A stretch of 64,000 nt of DNA, taken from contig CAJHZI010000427.1 of assembly GCA_905160935.1 (NCBI GenBank), positions 191,893-255,892 on the forward strand, written 5' to 3'. Positions 11,950-24,159 of the stretch are shown here, piece after piece; position 1 is the first letter of the stretch; the number at the start of each line of letters is the position of its first letter. The notes below the pieces were generated by a model. That model was not told the origin of the DNA. It searched no databases and worked only from the letters and a program-made list of their open reading frames with translations. The position numbers were made by a program, and so were the translations under genes. The stretch is from Enchytraeus crypticus (Eukaryota > Annelida > Clitellata > Enchytraeida > Enchytraeidae).

Positions 11950-12170
11950 ATTATAGTGAAATGATCAACTATGGCGACATCTACCACTTTTAATATCACA
12001 TGCTTAAACTGTTAGGCAATTCATTCCATTTTCCAGGTATTCAGTCCAGTGAATGTCCGATATTTTACTCTCAGATAGGCACGGCTGGGATTCGAACCCG
12101 CGAGAGTTCAATTAACCTCAGGATCTGTCATTTAAAACTTCATGACGTTACCCCTACGCTATTGAGACAA
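11950..12170 (-). mobile_element. SINE-C copy (tRNA-derived)
   Basis: Minus-strand copy of a SINE of about 220 bp. The tRNA-like head has an A-box-like TAGCGTAGGGGTAACG and a perfect B-box GGGTTCGAATCCC. The body ends near the shared GTTGATCATTTCACTATAAT. Other copies: 26414, 43657 and 57304, plus a diverged one at 46540. Confidence 0.85.
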
Positions 12171-12546
12171 CGACTATTGTACAGACAACTATTGTACAGA
12201 CAACGATTTCATAATCGCCGGTGTTGTGCAAACGTGTATGGCGCTAAACTAGGCAGATAACGGTAAAAACTATTCCTAAAGCTGTATAATTGATGTAAAA
12301 CTGTAAAAGGTTATTTATTGTTTTATTAAGGAACGGCTGTGACCCTTGCGACACGATTAGTTTGTCTTAGTGATAGAATGCTCTTCGCTGAATATGATCG
12401 AAGATTACGAGTGCGAATCTGAAGTTGAGAATCTGCACAACGTTGAGAGAGCGAGAGAGAGAGAAAAAAAGAGAGACTCATAGAGAATTGAAAATTTAAA
12501 TTAAAAAATTTAAAGGAACTTAGCGGGTGCCATTTTTCCATCGATG
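12171..12546. other. Non-coding with short AG tract
   Basis: A broken (GA)n run lies at about 12440-12475. No gene is seen. Confidence 0.5.
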
Positions 12547-12965
12547 AAGACATTTAGGTGCTGAAAGAAAGCATTTAGGTGACGAAGGCATTTAGGTGAC
12601 GAAGGCATTTAGGTGATGCAGGCATTTAGGTGATGAAGGAATTTAGGTGATGCAGGCATTTAGGTGATGAAGGCATTTAGGTGATGCAGGCACTTGTGAC
12701 GAAGGCATTTAGGTGATGCAGGCATTTAGGTGATGAAGGCATTTCGGTGATGCAGGCATTTAGGTGATGAAGGCATTTAGGTGATGCAGGCATTTAGGTG
12801 ATGAAGGCATTTAGGTGATGAAGGCATTTAGGTGATGAAGGCATTTAGGTGATGCAGGCATTTAGGTGATGCAGGCATTTAGGTGACGAAGGCATTTAGG
12901 TGATGAAGGCATTTAGGTGATGCAGGCATTTAGGTGATGCAGGCATTTAGGTGATGCAGGCATTC
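12547..12965. repeat. 17-bp minisatellite, about 24 copies, two variants
   Basis: Unit GCATTTAGGTGATGAAG or its variant ending GATGCAG, with occasional GACGAAG. In parts the variants alternate, suggesting a 34-bp higher-order unit; elsewhere one variant runs in blocks. Confidence 0.95.
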
Positions 12966-13454
12966 TGATTCTCATCATCATTAACGCACAAATCTACGAT
13001 ATCTCAAAATTACCTTCCTACACCTCTAATCTAAAGACTAAGGATGCACGTCATTGTATTATGTAGTGATCAACATTCAGAAGAGGAAATATTGAGAGAG
13101 GCGAGAGGGATGGGACGTTAATCAATAATTCATGATAGTACGAAGTTAAAAACACGAAAAACTTCACAAATTTTTATCATACTGTCTCTGAAACTTATGC
13201 GAAATAAAGGATGATGTCAGAAAAATTACAAATGTTGGAAATGAAGTTTAGGGATGGATGGAAAAGATCGGTGATGATTGGTTCTGACAGACAACTGATG
13301 CAAAAACTCAACAAATAATAATAGTTGGATAAGTCTTGACGCAAGATGGTAGAGTTTAATAATATTAGAGCTAATAGTTAGAGGACGAGTAGAAGCGACA
13401 CGGATCATTGGTGGTCGATTTTGTGATCGATTATTATTTGTAATAAAGTAAAAA
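12966..13454. other. Non-coding stretch
   Basis: No feature supported. Confidence 0.5.
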
Positions 13455-13555
13455 GCTAATGTTAACGTCAGCTTCCTCACTCGAAAGCGATGCTAGTGAA
13501 AGGGCGAGCCCAGGATCGGTATCTAACCGACATCTTCACTGGCTCTAGCCAGTGG
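13455..13555 (-). mobile_element. SINE-A copy, internally deleted
   Basis: Minus-strand SINE-A with the core GAGGAAGCTGACGTTAAC and the tRNA-like head, but lacking most of the B-box region between GGGCGAGCCCAGGAT and ATCTAACCGACATC. Confidence 0.75.
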
Positions 13556-14378
13556 CGATGTCAGTAATGCATTTACAAATTCCCAAATATATCTACAGAA
13601 TGTGGAGAGATATTAATGTGAAAAAGTAGGATAAAAAGTGAAGTTAAACGAAATGATCTGCTATTAAGCAGAATACAGAGAGACAGGAAGAACAGATAAT
13701 CATTATACATCGATCTATTTTAGATTCCTTTTAGTTTGGTCCGCGAGCATTCTTATTTTGTAACACAAAAACACTCAACTACTTCTTTACCCAATGCGTT
13801 AATAGTTAACAAAATTCAGTTTAGCTTCTACTTTAAAGACCCAGGCCTATAATTGCAGTTGGTATTTTATAATGTTCACAAACTAATAAATTAATTTCTT
13901 AAGTATCTCATAATTAAGCATTTATTCAATTTACCAACTAATAGTTTTCAAATGTCTATAATGCTTCTCCCTGTCCCTTTCCAACGGGTTCGCATTCATG
14001 AATTCAACAGCAACCAATTCAAACAAGATACAGAAAAATAACGAACACAACATGTTAGTTTAAAACAAACAGATGCTACAGAAGTTCTCAAATGACACCA
14101 GGTGGTAGGAGTCCTAGTGCGCAAACATTTATTATTAACAGTCTATTTAGATGTATAAGAATCTCATCTTCCTTCATCACTGTTTATCATACAGTTGTCT
14201 GCCACTCAAACAGTCTGTGCCGATATCCGTCCAGACATTCCCGTGCGCATGCACACCGCTCTATAAGTTGTACCATGTACTCAAATTGGTACTGATGTAC
14301 TGGACGTGTGCGTACAGGTCCTTATACTTGCTCTAATGAGCAAATACATGCATGTTGATAAAAAAGCTGGTAAAGAGA
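13556..14378. other. Non-coding stretch
   Basis: No feature supported. Confidence 0.5.
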
Positions 14379-14495
14379 AGGTTAATGTCAGTTTCCTCAC
14401 TCGAAAGAGATGTCAGTGACGGGCGAGCCCAGGATTTGAACCACGTATATACTGCTTCGCGGTCACGTATCTTAGCAACGTCGCCACTGGCTCCA
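14379..14495 (-). mobile_element. SINE-A copy (tRNA-derived)
   Basis: On the minus strand: a GGAGCCAGTGGCGACG head, a B-box GGTTCAAATCC, then the shared core GAGGAAACTGACATTAAC. The head resembles a tRNA, with matching GAGCCA / TGGCTC-type arms in the better-preserved copy at 30315. Confidence 0.8.
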
Positions 14496-15165
14496 GTATG
14501 TAGAATATATGATACTGCCTTGAGCTTTTAATTTCAGATCCTGACGTCCCAAAGAATTCCGTGGGTTAGATTCCCGGAAGAAAGCGTCAGACAGAAAAAT
14601 CTAGGACATTCAAAGGACAAGTAATTTAAGTAAATTACTTACTAGCTTAAATATAGGAAAAATTATATACTCACGTATGATCAATTAACTACAATGTGTG
14701 TTTAACCTAACTGCAACAATGACTATCTAACACACAGTATAGGCCAACATGTCTGTGTAAATAATATAATGAATTCCGTATCTAAGTAAGCCCTATGTAC
14801 AAATTATTCTATACGCGCGTAAAGCATAGTATCTCTATCACTTACTTGCGCATACATGCTACTTCCCCTTTGCACGAGCCAGCAAACATCAGTCCCTGGA
14901 CCTGCCATTTGACTGAGCATTGAGTTGAACATTGAATTGAGTCAAAATAATTTCAGGTGAGTGTAATACAATGATAGTACACCTTAGCGACAGTATACCC
15001 TATCTCTATCCTATTGCCTTTTCATATTACCAGCATAAATATTATTCTGCTTAGTATAGAAAATTTACAAAAATATATACACGAATTGAGATACATAGGT
15101 GCAAAGGTGTTAAATTAATCTTTACTGTGAAGAGAGGTATTTATCTCTATTTGTTCTAATTATAT
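14496..15165. other. Non-coding stretch
   Basis: No feature supported. Confidence 0.5.

Positions 15166-15213
<48 letters not shown>
15166..15213. repeat. (TA)n microsatellite
   Basis: About 22 uninterrupted TA units. Confidence 0.95.
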
Positions 15214-15215
<2 letters not shown>

Positions 15216-15612
15216 TATATATTTTTATACACGAATTTCTGATAACTAAATGCTAATGAATATTCATCAGCAGCATTACGCACTCATGACATTGCACCCG
15301 TAGGTCGCAAGAGACTAATTATACACGTACTTAAGCATAATTGTTGTGCATAAACTAGTCTAGACACAAGTCTACGAGTGCAGGATATATGATAGTGTCT
15401 GGGCTCAAGCATCTGGCGGTCAATGGCATTGTCGGCCGATCCAGTCTCAAACAAAAACAAGCTAGCTACAGATTAAATGTAGTCTTAGAGTTTTATCCAG
15501 AACAGTAAAGCAATTTTAGAACAAAAATTTTGGGCGATTTTTCACCCTCACACTTCAGGTGTATGGCGGAGGCATTAAACATGTACATATGCAAGGTATA
15601 TATAAGGCATCA

Positions 15613-15946
15613 TATGGCTGAGGAAGGCAACGAGAAACCACCTCAGAAGCCATACTTTCCCCAAGCTATTGGCTACATAAAGTATAAAGTTAATGTTGAC
15701 GTCGGTTTCCTCACTCGAGGGCGATGTCGGTGACGGGCGAGCCCGGGATTTGGGCCCCGCAAATGCTGATCCGCAGTCGAGTATCTTACCGACATCGACA
15801 CTGGCTCCAGCCAGTATGGATAAGGCATAGACTTTGTGAATGGATTAACTTGTTGATCTAAGGAGTGCTCTTATGGAGCGAGAAAACAGACTTTGAGTAT
15901 GAATATGTACCTTGAACCTGCCACTTGGCAGTGCACTGAAGAAGAT
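15613..15946 (+). mobile_element. Short element B, split by a SINE-A insertion
   Basis: The left half carries GAGGAAGGCAACGAGAAACC and GGCTACATAAAG. The right half resumes at GGATAAGGCATAGAC and ends with the family hairpin CTGCC-ACTT-GGCAG and TGCACTGAAGAAG. Comparison with the copy at 54183 shows the two halves are contiguous without the insert. Confidence 0.8.
15686..15812 (-). mobile_element. SINE-A nested in element B
   Basis: A minus-strand SINE-A with core GAGGAAACCGACGTCAAC and head GGAGCCAGTGTCGATG. AGTAT flanks it on both sides (15681-15685 and 15813-15817), consistent with a short target duplication. The B-box is mutated (GGCCCAAATCC). Confidence 0.75.
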
Positions 15947-16574
15947 ATATGGCATCATATACCTGTACATGATCATCATGATGTATACAAGTATATTAGA
16001 GATGACTAAAGCTCTTTACTGCATATTCCAGTGAAGCGAAGTAACTAATGTTTTAATATTTAACTACTGAAAGCCAACTGACTTCTTTCACAATGCGGTT
16101 TAATGTGCAGTAATTTGTTTAAGTCTCTACGTGTTAAGGTAAAACAAATAAGTTCACTTATTTGTTTTACCTTAGCCTACGTGGCACAGGCCCATACATA
16201 ACATCACCATATATTTTGACCATCTATATTTTAAAATGTGCTTCTCATATTATTCTGCAGGTTTATTCAAGTTCAAATTAAAAGATGCCAATTAAGCTAT
16301 TTTATACATTTACTTTGCAAATTGTGAACCATTAATTATGCTTTACAAGTGTAACATGGCTTTTGGGCTAGAACTGATATTGAACTATGGTTATTTTATG
16401 AAACAGCTGCTTTTTCATTTGCATGAATTTAAGAATTTTGTGTCATGACCCCTACGGATAGAAGATTTGAAGATTTACAGCCTCCATTAATAACATGTTT
16501 TACAGCAGAAATGTTAAATAACTTGAAATAAATACTTATATTCTTAAGCCTATGTCCAAGTAAAACCTAGCTGA
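15947..16574. other. Non-coding stretch containing a hairpin
   Basis: Nothing is recognised apart from the perfect inverted repeat at 16135-16174. Confidence 0.5.
16135..16174. repeat. Perfect 18-bp hairpin
   Basis: TAAGGTAAAACAAATAAG and its exact reverse complement are separated by TTCA. Confidence 0.9.
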
Positions 16575-16679
16575 CCCACGCAAATGTGGAAATGAAGAGG
16601 AAAAGGAAGACAGAAAAGAGAGGAGGTGCTATATACCATGAACCTGCCAGTAGGCAGTGCACTAAGAGAGAGAGAGAGT
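16575..16679 (+). mobile_element. LINE family 1, 3' tail fragment
   Basis: Matches the LINE family 1 terminus: AAATGAAGAGGAAAAGGAAG, then the hairpin CTGCC-AGTA-GGCAG, TGCACTAAGAGAG and a short (AG)n. Confidence 0.7.
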
Positions 16680-18445
16680 AGTGTAAAACCACAGATTAGT
16701 ACGATTAAGAGAGATTACACAGCACGCGCTCGTTCTAGATCAGTATGCTGAAACCTTTAAATCCGATGAAAACTTTTAAACAAGACATATCGCGTGAGAC
16801 AGTTAAGGGAATTCCCGGCTTACATCAGCAGCAATAAAAACACGCCCACACTCACCTCAGCCACTCCTACTATCATATCACTATCAGCAGCTGGAAAGTG
16901 GAAGCGGTTAGTTCACCGATATATTGTAGTCAAAACACCATGCCTCTAGCTTGTCCACTGTTGCAAAAACAGTGACGACTGGAATAATGATGGTGATTAA
17001 TTGAAGAGCAAAATGCTTCATGTCATCCAGATATTGCAGGTTGTATTTATTTATGATTAAGATACCGCTCATCAAGACCTGAGGACAGAGGACACGATAC
17101 AACAACAACAACAACAACAAGACAACAGAGACCATCACAATCTCGACTGACTCCATTTCTTCGCATAATTATATTAGAAACCCCGGATTACTAGAATATG
17201 ACAAAATTATGCCATTTGTTTCCCCTATTTAGTAGTTTTTTCTCCTGCCGCAAATCACTAGCGTTTACTTAACTGTACGTAGGAATTAAATTTGTGCGAA
17301 CAATTTTAGAAACTTGCAATGAATTGACGATTTAACTTGGTGAACTATAGTCTCAGACGTTATATGCCCATAGCAGCTTCTGCCAAAGTTTATATCAATT
17401 TCCGCATTAAATTTTCAAATACTCTAAGCACTCGAAGCGGATTCTTTCTAATTACCTAAATCTATAAAAGTCCTATGCATTAGCCTAAAACATGACTAGC
17501 CTAAATGGCAATAAAATTTAAAATATTTATTGACGAATTGCCTGGCACCCACTTACTAGCAACTTTATATTTCCGAATTCGGTCAAGTTTTCAGCATACG
17601 ATTAAAGTTCTTTACCACAGATGAGTTGTCGACTATTTTAAGTGCTAGCAAGGCCTCAATAGGGTGACACAGGGGAGATAAGGTGAAGGATTCGCAGGAC
17701 AATTAACGTGTTCCTCACGGAACCAAGTGACAGGTTCAGCCTCAAACAGACGACAAAATGTAAAAACCCATGGAAGGTTCATTGTATATCTGAGCTAGCT
17801 GACAATATGTCCCGTATACGGAAAAATAAGTTGCAAAGATCAATTATAGAGTGGACGAATGATAGACAGCAACAAGAGTTTGTAAAGTAATCTCAACGAC
17901 CGGTTCCTGTAATGATAAGGCGATAAAAATCGTCATTTAGATTAATAAAATAGCTCAAAAAGTTAACTTTAACTTACTACAGATAGAATACATTTGAATG
18001 CTACTACATTAGCATCAAGAGGCTTGCCTTCTAAGTATTAAAAATAAATGTAATATTTAACAAATTGTCATCGGCTTAATATGTTTATCATGAGAGGCGA
18101 CTTATGCCACTATTACTACCAGAAATGCCTCACGAGTTGCCAGTATGCCTACGTGGGGCAAAGCTGGCTACTATAAATCTCTGATCAAGTAATTAGTGAA
18201 GATAATTACTTGATTAAAGATTCAGTGGCACCAGAAGCCAGTCCAATAGACATATAACTAATTTAAACTATGTTAATATTTTGAAAAACAAAACCCAAGT
18301 TGCTTTCATTTAATATTTTAAAATCAAATTACTCTGAAACTCACTTCTTGATAGAGCAGATCGAAGAATTTGAGCTACGGCCTCAATTATAAAATTACCT
18401 TCGCTATAAAATTATGAAAATAGGCTTGAAATCATTTATATATAG
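16680..18445. other. Non-coding stretch
   Basis: No gene supported. A (CAA)n run at 17100-17120 makes a Leu-rich minus-strand frame. An inverted repeat with 12-bp perfect arms (ATCAAGTAATTA) and a 7-nt loop lies at 18184-18214. Confidence 0.45.
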
Positions 18446-18893
18446 ACTATGTCTCTCTCTCTCTTAGTGCACTGTCTACTGGCAGGTCCATGGTACATAA
18501 CGCCTCCACTCTTGTGTGTCTTCCGCCTTCCTCTTCATTTCCACATATGAGTGGGTCTTTAAATCATCTAACATACCTAATCTCGGCCTGCCGCTGCCTC
18601 TTTTTCCTTCCATTCTACCTTCTATGACCTCTTTCAATAGACCTTCCCCCTTAGAATGTGTCCTATCCATCTCTTCTTCCTATTTCTTAATACATTTATC
18701 AACTGTCTATCTGTGCCAACTCTCTCCAGGACTTCCTCATTTGTAACCTTTTGAGTCTAGCTAATCCTCTCCATTCTTCTCCAAATCCACATTTCCAATG
18801 CCTCCAGTTTCCTAATATCTTCCATATTTCTTCTTAAGGTCCATGTTTCACATCCATACAATAGCGTGGTCCAAACCAAAGTTTTCACTATCT

Positions 18894-19619
18894 TTATCTT
18901 GGTGTCTTTCGACTTTTTGTTAATAGTTCTTTTCTACTACTAAAGGCCGCTTTTGCTTGTGCAATCCAACTGCATATTTCTGTCTCGCATTTCCCATCAT
19001 CGGTTATAGTATGACCCAAATATTTGAAACTCCTTACCTGTTCCAATTTCGTACCATTTATTGTGATATTAACTTCACCTTTAATATTGGACACTCTCAT
19101 AACCTTGGTCTTTTTTATATTAATATTCATGCCATATCTTAGGGCCGTATCATTCAGCCTATCCATTATCTTCTGCAATCCAATCTCGCTGCTCGCTATC
19201 ATTCCTTGGTCATCTGCAAATCGTAAATCTTGTAACAAATTCCCTCCTACTTTTATTCCTTCTTCCAAGTCTTCCATGGCTTCCTCCATCATTGCCTCAG
19301 CGTAAATGTTAAACAGCAGCGGCGAAATGCTACAACCTTGTCTTACTCCACGTCCTATTTCACCTTCTTCTGAGTATTCTCGTTGGATTTTGATTACTGC
19401 TCTTTGATTCATGTACAAGTTCAAAATTAGTCTTCTATCTCTCCAGTCAATTCCTATTCTTTTTAAGATATTCATCATCGTTATCCAATCAATCCTGTCA
19501 AAGGCCTTCTCGAAGTCTACAAAGCATACAACAACGTCATTTCCATATTCTAAGCTTATTTCGCAAAGAACCCGCATTACCCCTGTTCTTCTCTTGTGCC
19601 ACATGCTTCCTAAAACCAA
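18894..19619 (-). pseudogene. Reverse transcriptase palm/thumb, LINE family 1
   Basis: The 241-residue open piece holds the reverse-transcriptase motifs A (FVDFEKAFDRIDW), B (RQGCSISPLLFNIYAEAMM) and C (RFADDQGMIAS), where the usual Tyr of YADD is Phe. A thumb region FKYLGHTITDDGKCE follows. It would copy element RNA by target-primed reverse transcription. It continues the 19537-20031 frame only through a frameshift near 19560-19620 and is cut off again at 18894. Confidence 0.85.
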
Positions 19620-19985
19620 ATTGTATCTTGCTCAGTATCATCTCTGCTTTCGACTGAATGCGATTATTTACTATCTTTAATAAGATCTTCGATGCATGAG
19701 GTATTAAGCTGATTGTTCTGTAATCCGAACACTCCACAGCATTAGCTCGTTTGGGAATTGAGATCATCACTGACTTGGTAAAGTCGTCTGGCCAAATACC
19801 TGTATTGTACACTTCCATACATACCTCCATTAACTTTTTGAGTGTTTCTCCTTCCAACATTTTCAAGAATTCTGCTGGGATTTCATCTATTCCGGCTGCC
19901 TTCCCCTTCTTCTTACTGTTAATTGAAGAATAAATTTCCTCCTTCATTAAATCGGGGCGCCTTTTATGTATATATAGATTATATA
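19555..19985 (-). pseudogene. Reverse transcriptase N-terminal part, LINE family 1
   Basis: Encodes the region preceding motif A: KGKAAGIDEIPAEFLK, IWPDDFTKSVMISIPK, a DYRTISLIPHASKILLKIV motif and QFGFRK. The frame then turns into unrelated sequence, marking the frameshift to the palm piece. Confidence 0.8.
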
Positions 19986-20610
19986 TATATACTACATAAA
20001 TACCTATACACTGTATATATAGGCAACTCATTCATATATAATTTCACGTTATTAATTATTATAGAAATATGAAATATGCGCGATAGTGAATCGTGATCTT
20101 CTAAAATCGACTAATAATTTCCTATCCAGCATAAATCGTTTACTGCTGCTATTTTTATCGATTAGCTAGAAATAGTTGCATTCAGTGGAAATTGTGCAGA
20201 GTAAACCACTCTATAAGTAGACACAGCTTGCACGCAATTTCTTGCATGTTTTAATGGAGATTTTGCAGAAAAGAGTGAAGCAATGAACTTACAATTAGAT
20301 ATGGTTTGTAAGCAAATAGTTCTTTTGTCTCAGGAACAGCGACAATTATAGCAGAACACTAAGGTTACGCATTCAACGGATATCTACTTAGTTACTAAGG
20401 TTGTTCTATAACGGGTTGATGACATACAGCATTGCTTAAAATAATATACCTATTTGCTGGTACAGGTAAATGGATGAATCAAACTCACCACAAACCTCGC
20501 GATTCTATAAATATTTACATTTACGTAGTATATCGCGATGGGATTCCTAGGGGCAGAAAAATTTCAGCACTACTTTAAATTAATTAATTTTTTATCAATG
20601 AGTCAATACC

Positions 20611-20612
<2 letters not shown>
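19986..20612. other. Non-coding stretch
   Basis: No feature supported. Confidence 0.5.
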
Positions 20613-20661
<49 letters not shown>

Positions 20662-20671
20662 CATATATATA

Positions 20672-20752
<81 letters not shown>
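20613..20752. repeat. (TA)n microsatellite, interrupted
   Basis: About 140 bp of TA repeats with a few ACA and AAT interruptions; both strands give meaningless Ile/Tyr frames. Confidence 0.95.
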
Positions 20753-20755
<3 letters not shown>

Positions 20756-23700
20756 CCTAAAACCAACGGTTTTTAATAGCTTTACCATTAAGCTTTGTTT
20801 GCTATATTTTATTAGGCACTACTCAAAATTTAGTAAGAAAAGAATTAGCTTTAGTATCTAAAACTTTAAATGAAGTAAAATTATACTAGATCGGTGAGTA
20901 TTGCCCTATGTAACTTTAAATTCCAAATGACGGCCAATTAAACCGCCTTCGTTTTATTTCTCTTTAGGGGTTTTTGAATAATAAAATGAAGCTGCACATA
21001 AGAATTTTCTTAACTTTATACAATTTAAAATTCTGAAATATTCCCAATGGTATGTTGCTAATTAGCCATGTATACAAATTTCTTATTTTTAAAAGTTCAA
21101 TTACCGAATTTATAATCGTTTATGCGTATAATTCTAGAGTAGTACTTTATCCCATCATTTGTACTGTTCGTTTAGTAGTTTTTGGTTTATTTAGTAATTC
21201 ATTTAGTAGTACTTATTTATTTAGTAGTAGTTAATTAATAGTTTATAGTTCATACTCTTGTTAATAAGCATGAAGCCGGATTCGAATCTCAACCGGACAG
21301 TCTCTAACGATTATCACTGTAATTCATAGATCACCGTGTCTCATTTTCAACCGTGTATATTAACTTATTTTTGCCTGTTTAGCAAGGGTTGGCTTGATTC
21401 GAATCATTGACTTTTAAATTATAAAAATCATCATATTTTATTTTTATACGAATCATAAAAATTGTGCTTAAAATTTGAAATCCGGCTCTTTTAATAGCTT
21501 AATATTATTTTAAGTGAATTTTATTATCAAAACATTTATTTTAATGAAGTACAGTTCAGTTTGGAGCTAAGTTTTCTTTAGAAAATAACTACTCAACTAG
21601 AAGAAGTAAATAAAATGAATTTACTGTAATCAGACACAAGGTAGTTACTGACACGTTCATAATTCGTTTTAGAATTTTATTCAATGGTAGATGATGATGA
21701 ATTAATTTTTTCTGTAGTCAATAAATTTAATAATTAATCTAAGCTAGTATAACGTAGTGATTGCTTGAAATACAATGTCTTCCAAAGAATGAAAATTAAT
21801 GGGTATATGTCAGAATTTTCATAGTGACAGAGCACAGAAAAATATTATAAAAGTGACAAGCAGAATATATGGAAAGCAGATGCAGGTTGTTATGCAAAAC
21901 ATTATGAAGCATACAGAACTTACACAAAACAAAACACACAAAACTTACTTTAACAGTAAAACCATAACAACCATGCTTAGGATTCTGTTTCAGTGTCTTT
22001 TCTGTTATTATTGGTTTGGTGTCGACAGAGCAAATTTAGCCTCAGAAGAGGCTTTTATTCTATTTTAATAAATTTTATTATAAGGAAAAGAAAGTCATGA
22101 AACTGAATCTTCCATTGAACACGGATTTCCAAGAATGAATCTACTTACATGTATATTCATAAACATTAAACATACAATCTCACACGTGATTGTTGGACTT
22201 GCCACCTACAAGTATATATTAATTAGTACACTAATATATAGAAATTGTTGTTATACCTTTATGATTGAATGAATTGCTTTTAATTTCTAAAGGTATTCTT
22301 CGTTTTACAAGGGCTAATAAAGTCATTGGTTTCTGTGTTTTCGACTTCATTCTTCAGATCAGTTCATAGAAGTTGCAGTACTTTCACAATTTATTGTGTG
22401 AGATTGTAGCAACTACTACTAATAACAGTAAACTTTTGTGATAATTAAGTAGGTTTGTATTTCTTAGTAAAAATTAAAATTTTAAACAAATCAAAAAAAG
22501 TATTTTAAAAACTCATAAAGGCAAAGAAAATATGACTTAGATTTTCAAAAATCACTCCATTTTTAATATAAAAACCGGATCTTTTACAATCCTATGTTTA
22601 GCTACAAATCTCAAATTATTTAAACCATATTACCATCTACTCTTCACAAAACAATCAAGCTTTTTAGGGATGTCCACACAAAGTTAACAACAGCGAGAGT
22701 TGCGTCGTTGGAAAAAGTAGGATGGGTGGAGTTAAAAAAGATACGGAGTATTAATAAAAGAGGAACCGAGTGAAAAAATTCTTCATGCTGAGTTGGGCGC
22801 GGTGGAAGCATGTGTGCAAGCGTTGTTGCTTTAGAAGGGGGATGGGCTCCTCACACACCTGCCTTTATCATTAATTATCAAACAAAAATAAATAAATCAT
22901 ATTCTATGATTTTAAATATGAAGACAACATTTCAAGATTAATTTTTTAGTAATTTCTGCAAGGGTAATATAAAAGATATTGCTTTCAAGAAATTTTTAAT
23001 ATACTGGGACCACTTAAACGTATCACTTTATAGTTCATTACAGAAATTGTGCAATTTTTGGCAACTTAACGTTAAATACATTTATTTTTCAAATTATATT
23101 TTTTACAATTAACGTCGATTTTCTTCATTCTTCATTCATTGATGGTTAGAAGACCACAAGTATATATACAGTATCAATATGCATTGTATATTTTGATTAA
23201 ATTAGCATAACGGCTAATACTTTTAACTTTTAATCAAATAATAAAATGTATTCATTTCTAACGACAAGCAGAAATAAAAAATTAATACTAGAATATAAAG
23301 GCATTATCAAACACGATATGGATATTTAAAATAAGCTCACAATGATTATGCGTAAAACTGAAACTAAAAAACTACCAACGGCAGAACTTACATAATCAAT
23401 TCTATAACTAATATAATAATATAACAATTACTTACTATATAGAGGTTGAACTTACCTTTGAGTTGTACAGAAAATACACTAGTTACGTATATTATCACAG
23501 ATCCACTTTCAAAAATATTTAGCAATCAACACGGTTCATAGATAGGTCTGCTCTTGCATCAGGTCTAGGCTATGTCTATTACAGTTTTTCTTTATAAAAT
23601 TACAACTTTACACTCTACTTATTTAGGTCGATATTTTCCAACTTACATCAAGTACAACTAATTATATAACATGACACGCACAAGAAATCCACTAACTAGC

Positions 23701-24155
23701 GATATACAGTATACGTCACGATAATATAGATGTTTGACTGCATTAAACGTTAGTTTATAGATGTTGAAGTAAAGAGAAAACTTTTAAAATATCGTATTTA
23801 TGCTACATAACCGAAAGCTTTTAACACTGGTCTACTTGTATTCCACTGATTTAATTAGTTTTATATTACAGACAGCTTAGTACTACTGCTGCCACAAATC
23901 CTTAATCCAAACGATTCACTGTCTGTCCTTGGAACAGACCTACAGTCACTCCAGACGTTCTGCTATCATACGGCCTCAGCTGTTCAATTAGCTGTCTTAG
24001 CTGTTGAAAAACTAAGACAGCCGAACAAACAGCCACGCAGCCGCGGACAGCTGCAGACAACCAATAAAAGCAGATGCTGACAGCAAAGATCGTGACAGTC
24101 TATGTTAAACAAAGTTCAAAATAATCCCGGCAATAATCTAATCGCCTAGGAGGAG
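20753..24155. other. Repeat-poor, gene-free stretch of 3.4 kb
   Basis: AT-rich with no supported gene. A B-box-like GGATTCGAATCTC at 21282-21294 hints at a SINE relic. Positions 21165-21235 hold a (TTTAGTAGT)-type irregular repeat. Positions 23985-24060 are rich in CAGCTG/CTGTC, with a 10-bp inverted pair GCTGTCTTAG. Confidence 0.45.
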
Positions 24156-24159
24156 ACTT

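Larger units (their letters stand above)
18446..19985 (-). mobile_element. LINE family 1, best copy (5'-truncated)
   Basis: A decayed non-LTR retrotransposon on the minus strand, ending at 18446-18465 in an (AG)n tail. From 5' to 3' it covers the reverse-transcriptase fingers (about 19555-19985), palm and thumb (about 18894-19619), and a C-terminal piece (18476-18670) with GRPRLGMLDDLKT and WRRYVPW. The coding pieces lie in three different frames, so it is dead. The 5' end stops at a TA-rich tract, so the endonuclease and ORF1 are missing. I cannot assign the clade firmly. Confidence 0.85.

Noticed and set aside
12050..12170. Possible tRNA gene (perfect B-box)
   Set aside because: Arms do not fold as a tRNA and the sequence belongs to a SINE with several colinear copies.
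16908..17156. Minus-strand frame with a Leu run resembling a signal or membrane segment
   Set aside because: The Leu run is produced by a (CAA)n tract on the other strand; no exon signals or domain were found.
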